Assembly: GCA_003228915.1 (NCBI GenBank)
Contig: QIGL01000011.1
Coordinates: 1-34,617, forward strand
DNA: 34,617 nt
Direction of reading: 5' to 3'
DNA from: Acidiferrobacteraceae bacterium
Lineage (GTDB): Bacteria > Pseudomonadota > Gammaproteobacteria > Acidiferrobacterales > SZUA-150
The notes below the pieces were generated by a model, which saw only the letters and a program-made list of their open reading frames with translations, was not told where the DNA came from and made no database searches. This document shows positions 1-7,783 of the stretch, in pieces (the stretch's first letter is position 1; each line of letters begins with the position of its first letter). Position numbers and translations under genes: made by a program.

Positions 1-120
1 ATCCCTGGCGGTCAGATGGAGGAGCTAGAGCAACGCATGGAGCAGTTGCCGAGAGATCTCAACCCACGGAACTTCAGTCGTACCAGGAAGTTCAAGATTC
101 CTCCGCTTCGGTCGGAATGA
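1..120 (+). CDS. C-terminal end of an unidentified protein (partial, 5' end outside window)
   Basis: Frame 1 is open from the first base to a TGA at 118-120, giving 39 residues rich in Glu, Gln and Arg (for example GGQMEELEQRMEQL). I do not recognise the family. The last ten codons lie within or beside a small palindromic repeat (97-118), and the stop codon is itself inside it, so the original C-terminus may have been replaced by repeat sequence. The open frame is short and could be chance. No neighbouring gene points to a function. Confidence 0.3.
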   Translation: MPGGQMEELEQRMEQLPRDLNPRNFSRTRKFKIPPLRSE

Positions 121-149
121 CAAACATATCTCGGAATGGCAAACATATA
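97..149. repeat. REP-like hairpin followed by a 19-bp tandem repeat
   Basis: ATTCC (97-101) pairs with GGAAT (114-118), and an inner CCG/CGG pair closes on CTT, giving a compact hairpin. Two near-identical 19-bp units follow directly (112-130 and 131-149, two mismatches), each starting TCGGAATG. The design (ATTCC...GGAATGAC) resembles the larger paired element at 13385-13516, suggesting a dispersed REP-like type. Spread in the genome is inferred. Confidence 0.5.
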
Positions 150-153
150 TTTA

Positions 154-945
154 TCAGAGTTTCCCTAACCAATCCGACCAGTCCTTAAATAACCCCTTGT
201 CTACTGCTGCCACTGAAGAACGAGGCTCGAGTTTGTTAATAAAAATCGGTTCGCCTGACAAAGTACTGGAAAATCCACCGGCCAGGTTGAAAATATAATT
301 GCCGGCGGCATAGTCCCAGATATGGGATGAACCATGGAGATAAAGATGGCAGCGCCCTGCTGCCAGCCAACACCAGTCAAGGGCAACCGAGCCAAAGCTA
401 CGCTGTGATGCATAAGGTCTTTCTGTTACCAGGCGGGTTGCCAATTCAACATCAAGACGCTTGAAGTCTATTAAACCTGTTGCCTGGCTTAAGTTAACAC
501 CTGCATCAGACAGTTTAAGCAGTTCCCCGTTTAACCGGGCCCCGTTTTTTTCATTGGCCGTAAAACACTCCTTTCGAATCGGGTCATATACCAGCGCTTG
601 TGTCACTTTTTCAGATTCTATTAACGCAAGTGACACAGAAAAATAGGGGATACCTGCAGCAAAATTACTGGTACCGTCAAGGGGATCCAGGCACCAGACA
701 GGCTTGGCTGAAGACAAAAGTGCAGCCTGTTCATCGTGGTTCATTTCCTCGCCCAGGAATACTGTGCCCGGCCAAAGTTTGATTAATACATCAGCTATAC
801 GCTGCTGCATGATTAGGTCTGCCTCAGTTAAAAAACTGCCATCGGCCTTGTGTTCACGTTTAACTTTTGCGAAACGAGGAATCAGTTCTTCACTGGCGAT
901 GGCAATCACATTATCCTGAACTTCCTTAATATCGATTTTTTTCAT
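154..945 (-). CDS. Inositol monophosphatase family phosphatase
   Basis: A 263-residue protein of the Mg-dependent inositol monophosphatase/CysQ/FBPase superfamily, cytoplasmic, expected to remove phosphate from a sugar- or nucleotide-type monophosphate. The metal-site signatures are present: GEE at residues 65-67, DPLDGTSNF at 87-95 and WDYAAG at 210-215, so it should be active. Length matches the family. The substrate cannot be told from sequence; SuhB-like, CysQ-like and histidinol-phosphatase-like members share these motifs. It lies 48 bp downstream of the zinc peptidase on the same strand, so co-transcription is likely. No clear Shine-Dalgarno precedes the ATG. Confidence 0.85.
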   Translation of the reverse strand: MKKIDIKEVQDNVIAIASEELIPRFAKVKREHKADGSFLTEADLIMQQRIADVLIKLWPGTVFLGEEMNHDEQAALLSSAKPVWCLDPLDGTSNFAAGIPYFSVSLALIESEKVTQALVYDPIRKECFTANEKNGARLNGELLKLSDAGVNLSQATGLIDFKRLDVELATRLVTERPYASQRSFGSVALDWCWLAAGRCHLYLHGSSHIWDYAAGNYIFNLAGGFSSTLSGEPIFINKLEPRSSVAAVDKGLFKDWSDWLGKL

Positions 946-993
946 ATTATTTTAACTACATTTTTGCTTGTGGAAAATTACTATACGAGACTA

Positions 994-1689
994 TTAACGC
1001 TTTAGAATCCTAATCCATCTGAACAGGTTAAACAGGTTGGCCAGTGAACCCGCGACATAGGTATAAGCCGCGGCTTTTAGTATGACGCGTGCATGTCTAG
1101 ATTGACTCTCGGAGATGTATTTTCCAGATTTAAGCATTGGTAGCGCCCTGTTAAAACTGGCGTCCAGCTCAACGGGTAAGGTTATAAAATGCACCAGGGT
1201 GCCAAGCGCAATCCCGGCAATGCCCAGCCCAAAAATAAGACCACTGACAGCGGGGGAACGTGTAATGAGCGCAACAACAGGCATGGCAATAATTGCTGCA
1301 CTTCCCATTTTTTCTGCGACTTGGGCAATGCGAACCATCGAAAGTCGTAAATTAAATAGCTTAGACCCGCTCACATGCTGCATCACATGGCCGACTTCGT
1401 GGGCAGCGACAGTAATGGCAGTTAATGATTTTCCTGAATAGATATCGGGAGACAAACGAACAACTTTTTCGACCGGATCATAATGATCCTGTCCTGGGTC
1501 AGTTTGCTCGACAGTAACGTTTTTTATTTTTAATTCTTCAAGTAAGTAGTTTGCAAGCTCGCCGCCGGTACCGTCGAAAAGATCGTCAGGTGAGCTATAT
1601 TTTTTAAAAACACGCTGCACCCATATTCCGGGTCCGTAAATTAACCCAAGAAATAAACCAAGACCAATAATGATTAATATTATTTGCAC
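994..1689 (-). CDS. Membrane zinc metallopeptidase, YugP type
   Basis: A 231-residue predicted inner-membrane protein of the YugP-like neutral zinc metallopeptidase family. It has an N-terminal membrane segment (about 1-20), the zincin motif HEVGH at 97-101, and further hydrophobic segments in the C-terminal half (about 130-175). The family is widespread but its substrates are poorly known. The start is a GTG at 1689; no internal Met precedes the catalytic motif in a better place. An intrinsic-terminator-like hairpin ends only a few bases upstream of this GTG and no Shine-Dalgarno is visible, so expression may rely on read-through from tusE or a leaderless message. The phosphatase gene follows after 48 bp. 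Confidence 0.82.
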   Translation of the reverse strand: MQIILIIIGLGLFLGLIYGPGIWVQRVFKKYSSPDDLFDGTGGELANYLLEELKIKNVTVEQTDPGQDHYDPVEKVVRLSPDIYSGKSLTAITVAAHEVGHVMQHVSGSKLFNLRLSMVRIAQVAEKMGSAAIIAMPVVALITRSPAVSGLIFGLGIAGIALGTLVHFITLPVELDASFNRALPMLKSGKYISESQSRHARVILKAAAYTYVAGSLANLFNLFRWIRILKR

Positions 1690-1691
1690 AA

Positions 1692-1726
1692 ATAAAAAGC
1701 CCGGGTTGAATAAACAAAACCGGGCT
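1692..1726 (-). terminator. Intrinsic terminator downstream of the tusE-like gene
   Basis: AGCCCGGGTT (1698-1707) pairs with AACCGGGCT (1718-1726) with one bulged base. Read on the minus strand the stem is followed by TTTTTATT. It lies 42 bp after the tusE-like stop codon and its U-tract almost touches the GTG of the peptidase gene, which is unusual for a simple gene boundary. Confidence 0.7.
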
Positions 1727-1767
1727 AACTAAAATTCAGAAAGGAAGCTGAAAAAAGGAATTATTTA

Positions 1768-2058
1768 TTAAACACAGCCCGTTGGTTTTGGTAAACCGCC
1801 AAATTTGGCAATTTTTTTCATGGGACCACCACCAAATAACTCATTAAGCGGGCCGGCCTTGCGGTCCATGCCATGAAGTTTGGCAAAAACACGTAGCGCC
1901 GGTACGGTACCTTCCTGGTCAAAAACCTCGCGCGCAGACAGGATATATTTAATATGCTCATCAGATAGTTCGAAATCATCCTTTTTGGAAAGCTCTACCA
2001 TTACTTCCTCAGACCATTCATCCCGGTTCAATAAAAATCCGTCGCCGTCAGTTTGCAT
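1768..2058 (-). CDS. tusE: TusE/DsrC family sulfur-carrier protein
   Basis: A 96-residue small soluble protein ending in the family signature LPKPTGCV, with the conserved penultimate Cys at residue 95 that carries persulfide. The second Cys of true DsrC proteins, about eleven residues earlier, is absent (Ala84), which favours the TusE-like sulfur-relay type (as in 2-thiouridine synthesis of tRNA) over DsrC of dissimilatory sulfur metabolism. No tusBCD or dsr genes are in this window, so the partners are elsewhere and the symbol is provisional. The gene stands between msrA (about 100 bp away) and a terminator hairpin. Confidence 0.85.
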   Translation of the reverse strand: MQTDGDGFLLNRDEWSEEVMVELSKKDDFELSDEHIKYILSAREVFDQEGTVPALRVFAKLHGMDRKAGPLNELFGGGPMKKIAKFGGLPKPTGCV

Positions 2059-2160
2059 TACAACACCTCAAAGTTACTCATTAGATTAATTTCCAATGGC
2101 GGTATTTTACCCGATTAACAAGCCACTAAGCACCCAAATTTTGTGGGTATATGACAATTT

Positions 2161-2775
2161 TTAAGGTGCTTTTCCCCAAAGTTCCTCGAGGCGTGCATCC
2201 CGGCGGCAACCATAACGGTACAATTTATATCGATATGAGTTCTTTTTATAGTAATCCTGGTGGTAATCCTCGGCCGGGTAGAATTTACCCGCTTTTATGA
2301 GCTCAACTTTAAGCGGCGCACTAAATGGTTTCGTTTTTTCGATTTTTTTCACCGACGCCAGTGCCAACTTATGCTGGTTATCATTTTGATAAAATATTGC
2401 CGGTCGATACTGGGGTCCCGTATCACAAAACTGGCCATCGTTGCGGGTTGGGTCGATGGTCGGCCAGTAATGATCCAGGATATCGCTATAACCAAGCTTA
2501 TCGGCATCATAGCTCACCTTCACTACTTCTATGTGGCCAGTGGTGCCCGCAGAGACCTGCTTGTAGGTCGGGTTTTTAACATGGCCGCCGGCATAACCGG
2601 ATACCGCGCTTAGTACTCCATCCAGTTTTTCAAAATCTGCCTCGGTACACCAAAAACACCCACCTGCCAGGATTGCCGTTTCGGTATTGACGGCAGCGTC
2701 GCCTGCCTGGCTCGGCTCGGCCAGTACTGTTAATGGTGACAGTAGTAATAGAGCAAGCATAGTAAATAAGCGCAT
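2161..2775 (-). CDS. msrA: Peptide methionine sulfoxide reductase MsrA, exported
   Basis: MsrA reduces methionine-S-sulfoxide in proteins. The catalytic motif GCFWC is at residues 39-43 (nucleophile Cys40), followed by conserved features such as GYAGGHVKNPTYKQV, FCDTGPQYRPAIFY and the C-terminal YGC resolving region. I start at the ATG at 2775 (204 residues), not the longer upstream frame, because AGGA lies at good spacing and translation then opens with a typical Sec signal (MRLFTMLALLLL...VLA). The enzyme should be periplasmic. It is divergent from msrB, about 140 bp away, and the shared region probably holds both promoters. Confidence 0.93.
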   Translation of the reverse strand: MRLFTMLALLLLSPLTVLAEPSQAGDAAVNTETAILAGGCFWCTEADFEKLDGVLSAVSGYAGGHVKNPTYKQVSAGTTGHIEVVKVSYDADKLGYSDILDHYWPTIDPTRNDGQFCDTGPQYRPAIFYQNDNQHKLALASVKKIEKTKPFSAPLKVELIKAGKFYPAEDYHQDYYKKNSYRYKLYRYGCRRDARLEELWGKAP

Positions 2776-2916
2776 AGGGATACATTCCTGATGTAATGAA
2801 TTCAATGGTTAGTGCGAGTAACGCCTGATAAGTTCAAAATTGAACTAACTGGGCAAGATGTTTGTCTATACTTAACAACAAGCCATGATCGACTATTAAC
2901 CACAGGAAATACACAC

Positions 2917-3405
2917 ATGAACAGAAGGCGATTTATTACCCAGACCCTTGGCTTACTGACACTACCCGTCGTCGGCTCGAAGGTGCTGGCCAGCAAGATT
3001 GCTGAAACCGGCAGTTTCAAAAAAATTACCCGGACCAGGGAGGAATGGCGCAAAATCCTGACCCCCAAACAATACTACATCCTGCGCGATGAAGGCACCG
3101 AGGCACCCAATTCCAGTATTTTGAACAAAGAAAAACGCAAGGGTGAATATGCTTGCGCCGGTTGTGATTTGCCGCTTTTTAAATCCGATATGAAGTACGA
3201 CAGTGGTACCGGTTGGCCAAGTTTTTTTACCACTATACCTGGTGCGCTCGAAACCAAAACGGATTACAAAATGATATTACCCAGGACAGAATATCATTGC
3301 GCCCGCTGTGGTGGCCACCAGGGACATGTATTCAAGGACGGTCCCAAACCAACGGGTAAGCGCTGGTGCAACAATGGCCTGGCATTAAAATTTATTAAGG
3401 CTTAG
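2917..3405 (+). CDS. msrB: Peptide methionine-R-sulfoxide reductase MsrB with twin-arginine signal
   Basis: MsrB reduces methionine-R-sulfoxide, complementing MsrA. The 162-residue protein has two CxxC pairs (Cys80/83 and Cys128/131) forming the structural zinc site, the GTGWPSFF segment, and the catalytic motif RWCNNGLALKF with Cys151. The ATG at 2917 is preceded by AGGA and gives an N-terminus MNRRRFITQTLGLLTL, a twin-arginine-type signal, so the protein is probably exported folded, perhaps already holding zinc. The upstream in-frame extension lacks a good ribosome site and would bury the signal. Its end overlaps the convergent phosphoesterase gene by 11 bp. Confidence 0.93.
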   Translation: MNRRRFITQTLGLLTLPVVGSKVLASKIAETGSFKKITRTREEWRKILTPKQYYILRDEGTEAPNSSILNKEKRKGEYACAGCDLPLFKSDMKYDSGTGWPSFFTTIPGALETKTDYKMILPRTEYHCARCGGHQGHVFKDGPKPTGKRWCNNGLALKFIKA

Positions 3406-4048
3406 GGCCTGACTGGGAGGCCTGTTCCTGAAAAAAGAGGCTCCAGTTCCAGGTCATGACCGGTTCTTTATTGGATAACGAAAGAATTTCCACGGTCATC
3501 TCCGGCAGGGTGAGCAACATACAAGTGTGGTTAAAACAGGTACTGCCCGGATTAATGACAAGCAAAGAGCCAAAATATTCTGCGAACACCTGGTGAGTAT
3601 GGCCGACAATCAGGATATCGCTTTCCAGGGAACTCAATTTATTCAGCCAGGGCGATTTTTTTTCCTCATCAACCTTACCCTGCGGATCCATGATCTTGAT
3701 GCCCCCATGCAGGCTGTCTGGTGGATGGGCGTGGACCACAACAATTTTTTTTCCTTCAACCAGCAATTCAATTTTTTTTGGTAGATTATTAAAATAAGAC
3801 TGCAGCACTGCCCTGCTGGCCGGGTCGGTCACCGTATCAGAAACCACGTCATGATTACCAATCACTGTCAGGCAGTTATATTGACGCAAGAGTGCAATTG
3901 TTTCTTCAGGATTGTCCTCGCCATAAGCGACAACATCACCCGCGCAAATAATGTGTTCAACACCTTTGTTGGTGAAAATATTCAGCGCCTCGCGCAAGGG
4001 GGCGGTCGTTGCATGGGTGTCACTAATAATGCCGATCCTGGTAGACAT
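3395..4048 (-). CDS. Calcineurin-like metallophosphoesterase, YfcE/MJ0936 type
   Basis: A 217-residue cytoplasmic metallophosphoesterase with all motifs in order: SDTH near residue 9, GDVVAYG near 41, GNHD near 64, HAHPP near 109 and GHTHQ near 149. This set builds a two-metal centre hydrolysing phosphodiesters or phosphomonoesters. The compact size, without a C-terminal domain, matches the small YfcE-like branch; the natural substrate is unknown. It converges on msrB with an 11-bp overlap of the 3' ends. GGA lies upstream of the ATG. Confidence 0.85.
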   Translation of the reverse strand: MSTRIGIISDTHATTAPLREALNIFTNKGVEHIICAGDVVAYGEDNPEETIALLRQYNCLTVIGNHDVVSDTVTDPASRAVLQSYFNNLPKKIELLVEGKKIVVVHAHPPDSLHGGIKIMDPQGKVDEEKKSPWLNKLSSLESDILIVGHTHQVFAEYFGSLLVINPGSTCFNHTCMLLTLPEMTVEILSLSNKEPVMTWNWSLFFQEQASQSGPKP

Positions 4049-4136
4049 ATCAAGTTCCGGTTATTGCCTGAGAGGTAAGTATCTCACCTGGCCCGTTAAC
4101 CTGCACCAGTAACATTTATTCAGCCAAATTTACCTT

Positions 4137-4916
4137 TTAATGACAACCTTTCAGATCGCCTTCTATCACAGGACGATATTTTTCTTTGGCACCGCCAATG
4201 ACAGGCTCGCCATGGCCTGGCAAAACATGGTCAAACTCCAGATCAAGTATGGACCGCACTTCAGCTGCATTAGGCTTGGCAAATTGTAACCAGCCCGGCC
4301 CAACATTATATTCTTTGAAAAAACCCATTTTTCCCATCATTTTCCTTGCCAGGAAACTTACGTACTCGTCTGGTTTCGCGGTATTCTGGAGCGAGTCGCC
4401 AGCAAGTAATACACCGCCATCTTGTTGCAATAACAATAGCGCTTCGGGTGGATTTGATGATTCAAATATTTTTAACCTGGCTAACTTGATTGGCAATGGG
4501 CTATCCTTGTCCAGGTAACTATCAGCCTGCATGTATTCTTTTGGGCTCGACTTTTGATCAAACTTGCGAATATAAACCTGTCCTTTAATCGCATAAACTG
4601 TGGCGCCATAACGCTGCCGGTAAAAACCATCGTCGCGGCCATGAAAACCGGCAATGCGAATCACGTTCGTCACCTTGCCCAGTTTTTCCAGCGCTGCCAG
4701 CCCCGTTTCTGATAAACGCATGCTATTGACCAGCGTTAACTCGTCGCTGTCTGCGTCTTTTAAAATAACCATAGAACGTGAAATTTTCATGGGCATTAAC
4801 ATAGGCATTTTCATCGCGCCTTTCACGACCCAGATATTATTGAAGAGTTTTGTAATGGTGCCATGCGCCATTGCCGGCAAAAGTTTGTGCGTGTCTTGTT
4901 TGACTTTTTGATCCAT
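4137..4916 (-). CDS. MBL-fold metallo-hydrolase-like protein
   Basis: A 259-residue protein with a metallo-beta-lactamase-like fold: LVNSMRLSE strand region, HGRDDGFY at 92-99, LLAGDSLQ at 170-177 and LPGHGEPV at 232-239. The usual HxHxDH metal motif is replaced by HxxDD, so it belongs to a divergent branch and metal binding is uncertain. The start at 4916 is chosen over a longer frame because a near-perfect AAGGAGGT lies just upstream. It is divergent from the HxlR regulator, with a perfect palindrome between the two, so it is the most likely regulatory target. Substrate unknown. Confidence 0.72.
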   Translation of the reverse strand: MDQKVKQDTHKLLPAMAHGTITKLFNNIWVVKGAMKMPMLMPMKISRSMVILKDADSDELTLVNSMRLSETGLAALEKLGKVTNVIRIAGFHGRDDGFYRQRYGATVYAIKGQVYIRKFDQKSSPKEYMQADSYLDKDSPLPIKLARLKIFESSNPPEALLLLQQDGGVLLAGDSLQNTAKPDEYVSFLARKMMGKMGFFKEYNVGPGWLQFAKPNAAEVRSILDLEFDHVLPGHGEPVIGGAKEKYRPVIEGDLKGCH

Positions 4917-4967
4917 GGAAAGACCTCCTTGTATGGTTATTTTTAAAGAATAATACAGGCTACTGAT

Positions 4968-4990
4968 AATACTTGCATAATGCAAGTATT
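4968..4990. promoter_or_regulatory. Perfect inverted repeat, candidate HxlR operator
   Basis: AATACTTGCA (4968-4977) and TGCAAGTATT (4981-4990) are perfect 10-bp inverted arms separated by TAA. The site is between the divergent MBL and hxlR genes, 17 bp before the hxlR start. HxlR-family dimers bind such palindromes in divergent promoters of their target. A weak plus-strand promoter (TTGCAT 4973-4978, CATACT 4996-5001, 17-bp spacer) would overlap it, which fits repression. Confidence 0.7.
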
Positions 4991-5007
4991 TAAACCATAC
5001 TTTAGCC

Positions 5008-5421
5008 GTGCCCCGAGTAAAAAAACGCAGATCCGATTGCCCGATTAATTTCGCACTGGAAATTTTTGGTGATAAATGGTCGTTACTGGTTATTCGCGAC
5101 CTGATGTTTATGGGCAAAACAACTTACGGGGAATTCCTGAAAGGACCTGAGGGGATCGCAACCAACATACTGGCAAATCGCCTGGAAAAACTGGAAACGG
5201 CTGAATTGATTGTCAAGGCACCGGATCCAGACAACGGCACCCGGTTTGTTTATTCGTTGACCGAACGGGGTAAAGATTTAATCCCGGTCATGCTGGAAAT
5301 TGTAAGCTGGAGTGGCAAACATGACCCCAAAACCCCTACCCCAAAAGCAATGCTGAAACAGATCGCCACGAACAGGCAGGCAGTGATCAGCGAGATCCGG
5401 AAAAAACTAATCTCAACCTAA
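5008..5421 (+). CDS. HxlR family winged-helix transcriptional regulator
   Basis: A 137-residue DNA-binding protein with the HxlR hallmark: an early Cys (CPINFALEIFGDKWSLLVIRD, Cys11 of the protein), the region MGKTTYGEFLKGPEGIATN and the winged-helix section NRLEKLETAELI. Members often sense oxidative or electrophile stress through that N-terminal Cys, which is inference here. It starts at GTG with no visible Shine-Dalgarno; the predicted promoter would place transcription start almost at the GTG, so the message may be leaderless. A related 3' fragment is found beyond the NHL gene at about 7784-7897. Confidence 0.88.
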   Translation: MPRVKKRRSDCPINFALEIFGDKWSLLVIRDLMFMGKTTYGEFLKGPEGIATNILANRLEKLETAELIVKAPDPDNGTRFVYSLTERGKDLIPVMLEIVSWSGKHDPKTPTPKAMLKQIATNRQAVISEIRKKLIST

Positions 5422-5492
5422 AGTCATCATTGCCAAATTCTTTAGAGGCGCTTTACATACCGCATATAAATAATTTTAAATAGTCATTATAT

Positions 5493-5526
5493 TAAAAAAA
5501 ACCGACGAGCAAGGCTCGCCGGTTTT
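5493..5526 (-). terminator. Terminator hairpin between hxlR and the NHL gene
   Basis: AAAACCGACGAGC (5498-5510) pairs with GCTCGCCGGTTTT (5514-5526) over a 3-nt loop with one mismatch. On the minus strand it is followed by a run of eight U, an ideal terminator for the NHL gene. On the plus strand it ends in TTTT and could also serve hxlR. Confidence 0.85.
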
Positions 5527-5547
5527 CACTTATATGGTAAAAAAGAA

Positions 5548-7665
5548 TTACTGAATGGCGCGGACAGTCGCATTACTAGTGTCGGTAATAAAGAGCCGGT
5601 TGCCGTCAGTAGTAATGCCTCTCGGATAATTAAACGATGCTGCTGCACCAACACCGTCGGCCGATCCAACAGTATTCGCCATGCCCGCAACCGTGGAGAC
5701 GACGCCAGTCGTAATCACAATTTTACGCACGGTGTTGCCGAACTCATCTACGACGTACAGGTTAACACCATCACTGGTAATCTGCCCAGGATTGTTAAAT
5801 CTGGCCGCGGTGCCGATACCATCAAGCTCACTTGAAATACCGTCTCCCGCCAGCGTGGTCACTACGCCGGTGGCGATGACAATGCGCCGGATTCTGTTGT
5901 TACTAGTGTCTGCTACAAAAAGATAGGTGCCATCGGTGGTAATACCCCCCGGATAGTTAAACAAGGCCGCCGCACCAGCACCGTCAGCAAAGCCCGAGGT
6001 AGTCGCACTACCGGCCAATGTGGTCACATCCCCGGTGGCGAGAACCATCTGGCGAATAGTGTGGTTATTGGTATCGGCGATATAAAGATTAATTCCGTCA
6101 GTAGTTATGCCACTGGGGACATTGAACCTTGCAGCAGCACCCATACCATCTACGATTCCAGACATAAAGGCAGTACCGGCAATGGTAGTCACATCTCCTG
6201 TGGCGAGAACCATCTGGCGAATAGTATTGGCACCTGAATCCGAGAGGTACAGGTTAGTGCCATCGGTGGTAATCCCCTGTGGGGAACTGAACCGGGCACT
6301 GGTGCCATTGCCGTCTGCAGAACCTGCACTATTGAGTCCACCTGCGATTGTGACCACGTTATTGGTAGCAATCTCAATCTGTCGAACTACTTTATTCACA
6401 TTATCAACAAGATAAACATAGGTACCATCCGAGGTAAGATTACGCGGTGAATAAAATCGCGCATCGGCTGCCACCCCATCCGTCCCGGCTGCAATACTGG
6501 CCAACGTTGTGACATTGGCCCCCGCAATCGCCAGTTGGCGAATTGTAAGGTTGCCACCATCAACAATATAAAGATTGGTGCCAACGCCAGTGATGCCGGT
6601 AGGATACCGGAATCGGGCTGCGTTGCCCGTGCCGTCGTCTGAACCAGATGTATATGCCGTACCTGCCGGCGTGGTCACCATGTTTGTAGAGAGATCTACC
6701 TGGCGAATAGTGTGACTGTTATTTGTCACATACACATTGGTGCCGTCAGTGTAAACCCCGATTGGCGTGTTAAATCTCGCTACCGTTCCAGCGTCACCGT
6801 CGGCTATGCCAGAACTACCCGCCAAACCTCCGGTGTTTACCATGCCCGTAGAAAGGACTATTCGGCGAATGGTGTGGTTTTTACGATCTGCCACATAGAG
6901 ATTGGTGCCATCCGTGGTAATGCCATAGGGGTAATTAAAACTAGCCACGGTACCAATACCATCGGCGCTGCCGGAAATGCCAACCGTGCCAGCAATGGTC
7001 GTAACCACACGTGAAGAGAGAACCATTTGGCGAATGGTGTGATTCGACGAGTCACTAATATAGAGGCTGGTCTTATCTGTGGCAATGGTAATACCGCCCA
7101 CCGAGCCAAACTGAGCCAGAGTGCCAATACCATCAGTGGTGCCAGAGGTGCCATTACCTGCAATGGTGGTCACCGCACCAGTGGCAATCACAACCTGGCG
7201 AATGGTGTAACTCCAAAGACTCGACACATATAGATTGATGCCATCCGTGGTAATGCCAGTGGGAAAACTGAATCTTGCAGTGGAACCAGTACCGTCCGCG
7301 CTGCCCGGTTGCCCGGCCTGTCCCGCAAGCGTAGACACCACACCCGTGGCAATCACGATCTGGCGAATAGTGTGGCTAGTAATACCAGCAACATACAGAT
7401 TGGTACCATCAGTCGTGATATGGGCTGATGGTGCAAAATTGGCTGCCGAACCGCTACCATCCGCACTCAGCGCTGTGCCTGCGATCGTACTCACAGCACC
7501 ACTTAAGCTAAGGGTGTTGCCCTGAAGCGAACCACCCATTTGAACCGGAGGAGAACCAGGTGAACCCCCGCCCCCACCCCCGCCGCTACTACTACTGCCG
7601 CAACCCTGCAGGGTCAGTAAAGAAATGATTATTATAAATGATATAAATAACGTGCGAATGTTCAT
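5548..7665 (-). CDS. NHL-repeat beta-propeller lipoprotein
   Basis: A 705-residue lipoprotein. It opens with a signal and lipobox LLTLQGC (Cys at about 22), then a Ser/Gly/Pro-rich linker with seven consecutive Gly. The rest is a ladder of twelve units of about 53-56 residues, each with a TIAG-like strand, a DG.G.AA.F.P segment, GITTDG.NLY and a .TIRQ...ATG.V turn. This is the NHL pattern; twelve blades would fit two six-bladed propellers. No enzyme domain is visible, so a binding or scaffold role at the outer membrane or surface is likely. Blades 5-7 are the most degenerate. It sits between hxlR and an hxlR fragment, and ends at a strong terminator. Confidence 0.85.
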   Translation of the reverse strand: MNIRTLFISFIIIISLLTLQGCGSSSSGGGGGGGSPGSPPVQMGGSLQGNTLSLSGAVSTIAGTALSADGSGSAANFAPSAHITTDGTNLYVAGITSHTIRQIVIATGVVSTLAGQAGQPGSADGTGSTARFSFPTGITTDGINLYVSSLWSYTIRQVVIATGAVTTIAGNGTSGTTDGIGTLAQFGSVGGITIATDKTSLYISDSSNHTIRQMVLSSRVVTTIAGTVGISGSADGIGTVASFNYPYGITTDGTNLYVADRKNHTIRRIVLSTGMVNTGGLAGSSGIADGDAGTVARFNTPIGVYTDGTNVYVTNNSHTIRQVDLSTNMVTTPAGTAYTSGSDDGTGNAARFRYPTGITGVGTNLYIVDGGNLTIRQLAIAGANVTTLASIAAGTDGVAADARFYSPRNLTSDGTYVYLVDNVNKVVRQIEIATNNVVTIAGGLNSAGSADGNGTSARFSSPQGITTDGTNLYLSDSGANTIRQMVLATGDVTTIAGTAFMSGIVDGMGAAARFNVPSGITTDGINLYIADTNNHTIRQMVLATGDVTTLAGSATTSGFADGAGAAALFNYPGGITTDGTYLFVADTSNNRIRRIVIATGVVTTLAGDGISSELDGIGTAARFNNPGQITSDGVNLYVVDEFGNTVRKIVITTGVVSTVAGMANTVGSADGVGAAASFNYPRGITTDGNRLFITDTSNATVRAIQ

Positions 7666-7783
7666 TTGCCATCTCCATAAGAAAGTTTCATGGCTTATCC
7701 TACTACCAATAACCTTACACAGGACTTACAAAAACCTGGAAATAAAACCGATCGGCTCACTAAAAGAAGATTTGGCGGGTTGA

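Noticed and set aside
6189-7233. Several long open frames opposite or out of frame with the NHL gene
   Set aside because: They arise from the repeated codon pattern of the NHL blades and have no independent start signals.
5548-7665. Regular repeats suggesting a CRISPR array or tandem DNA repeat
   Set aside because: The repeats are about 160 bp, diverged, and in frame over the whole length. They encode NHL blades with a signal peptide and lipobox.
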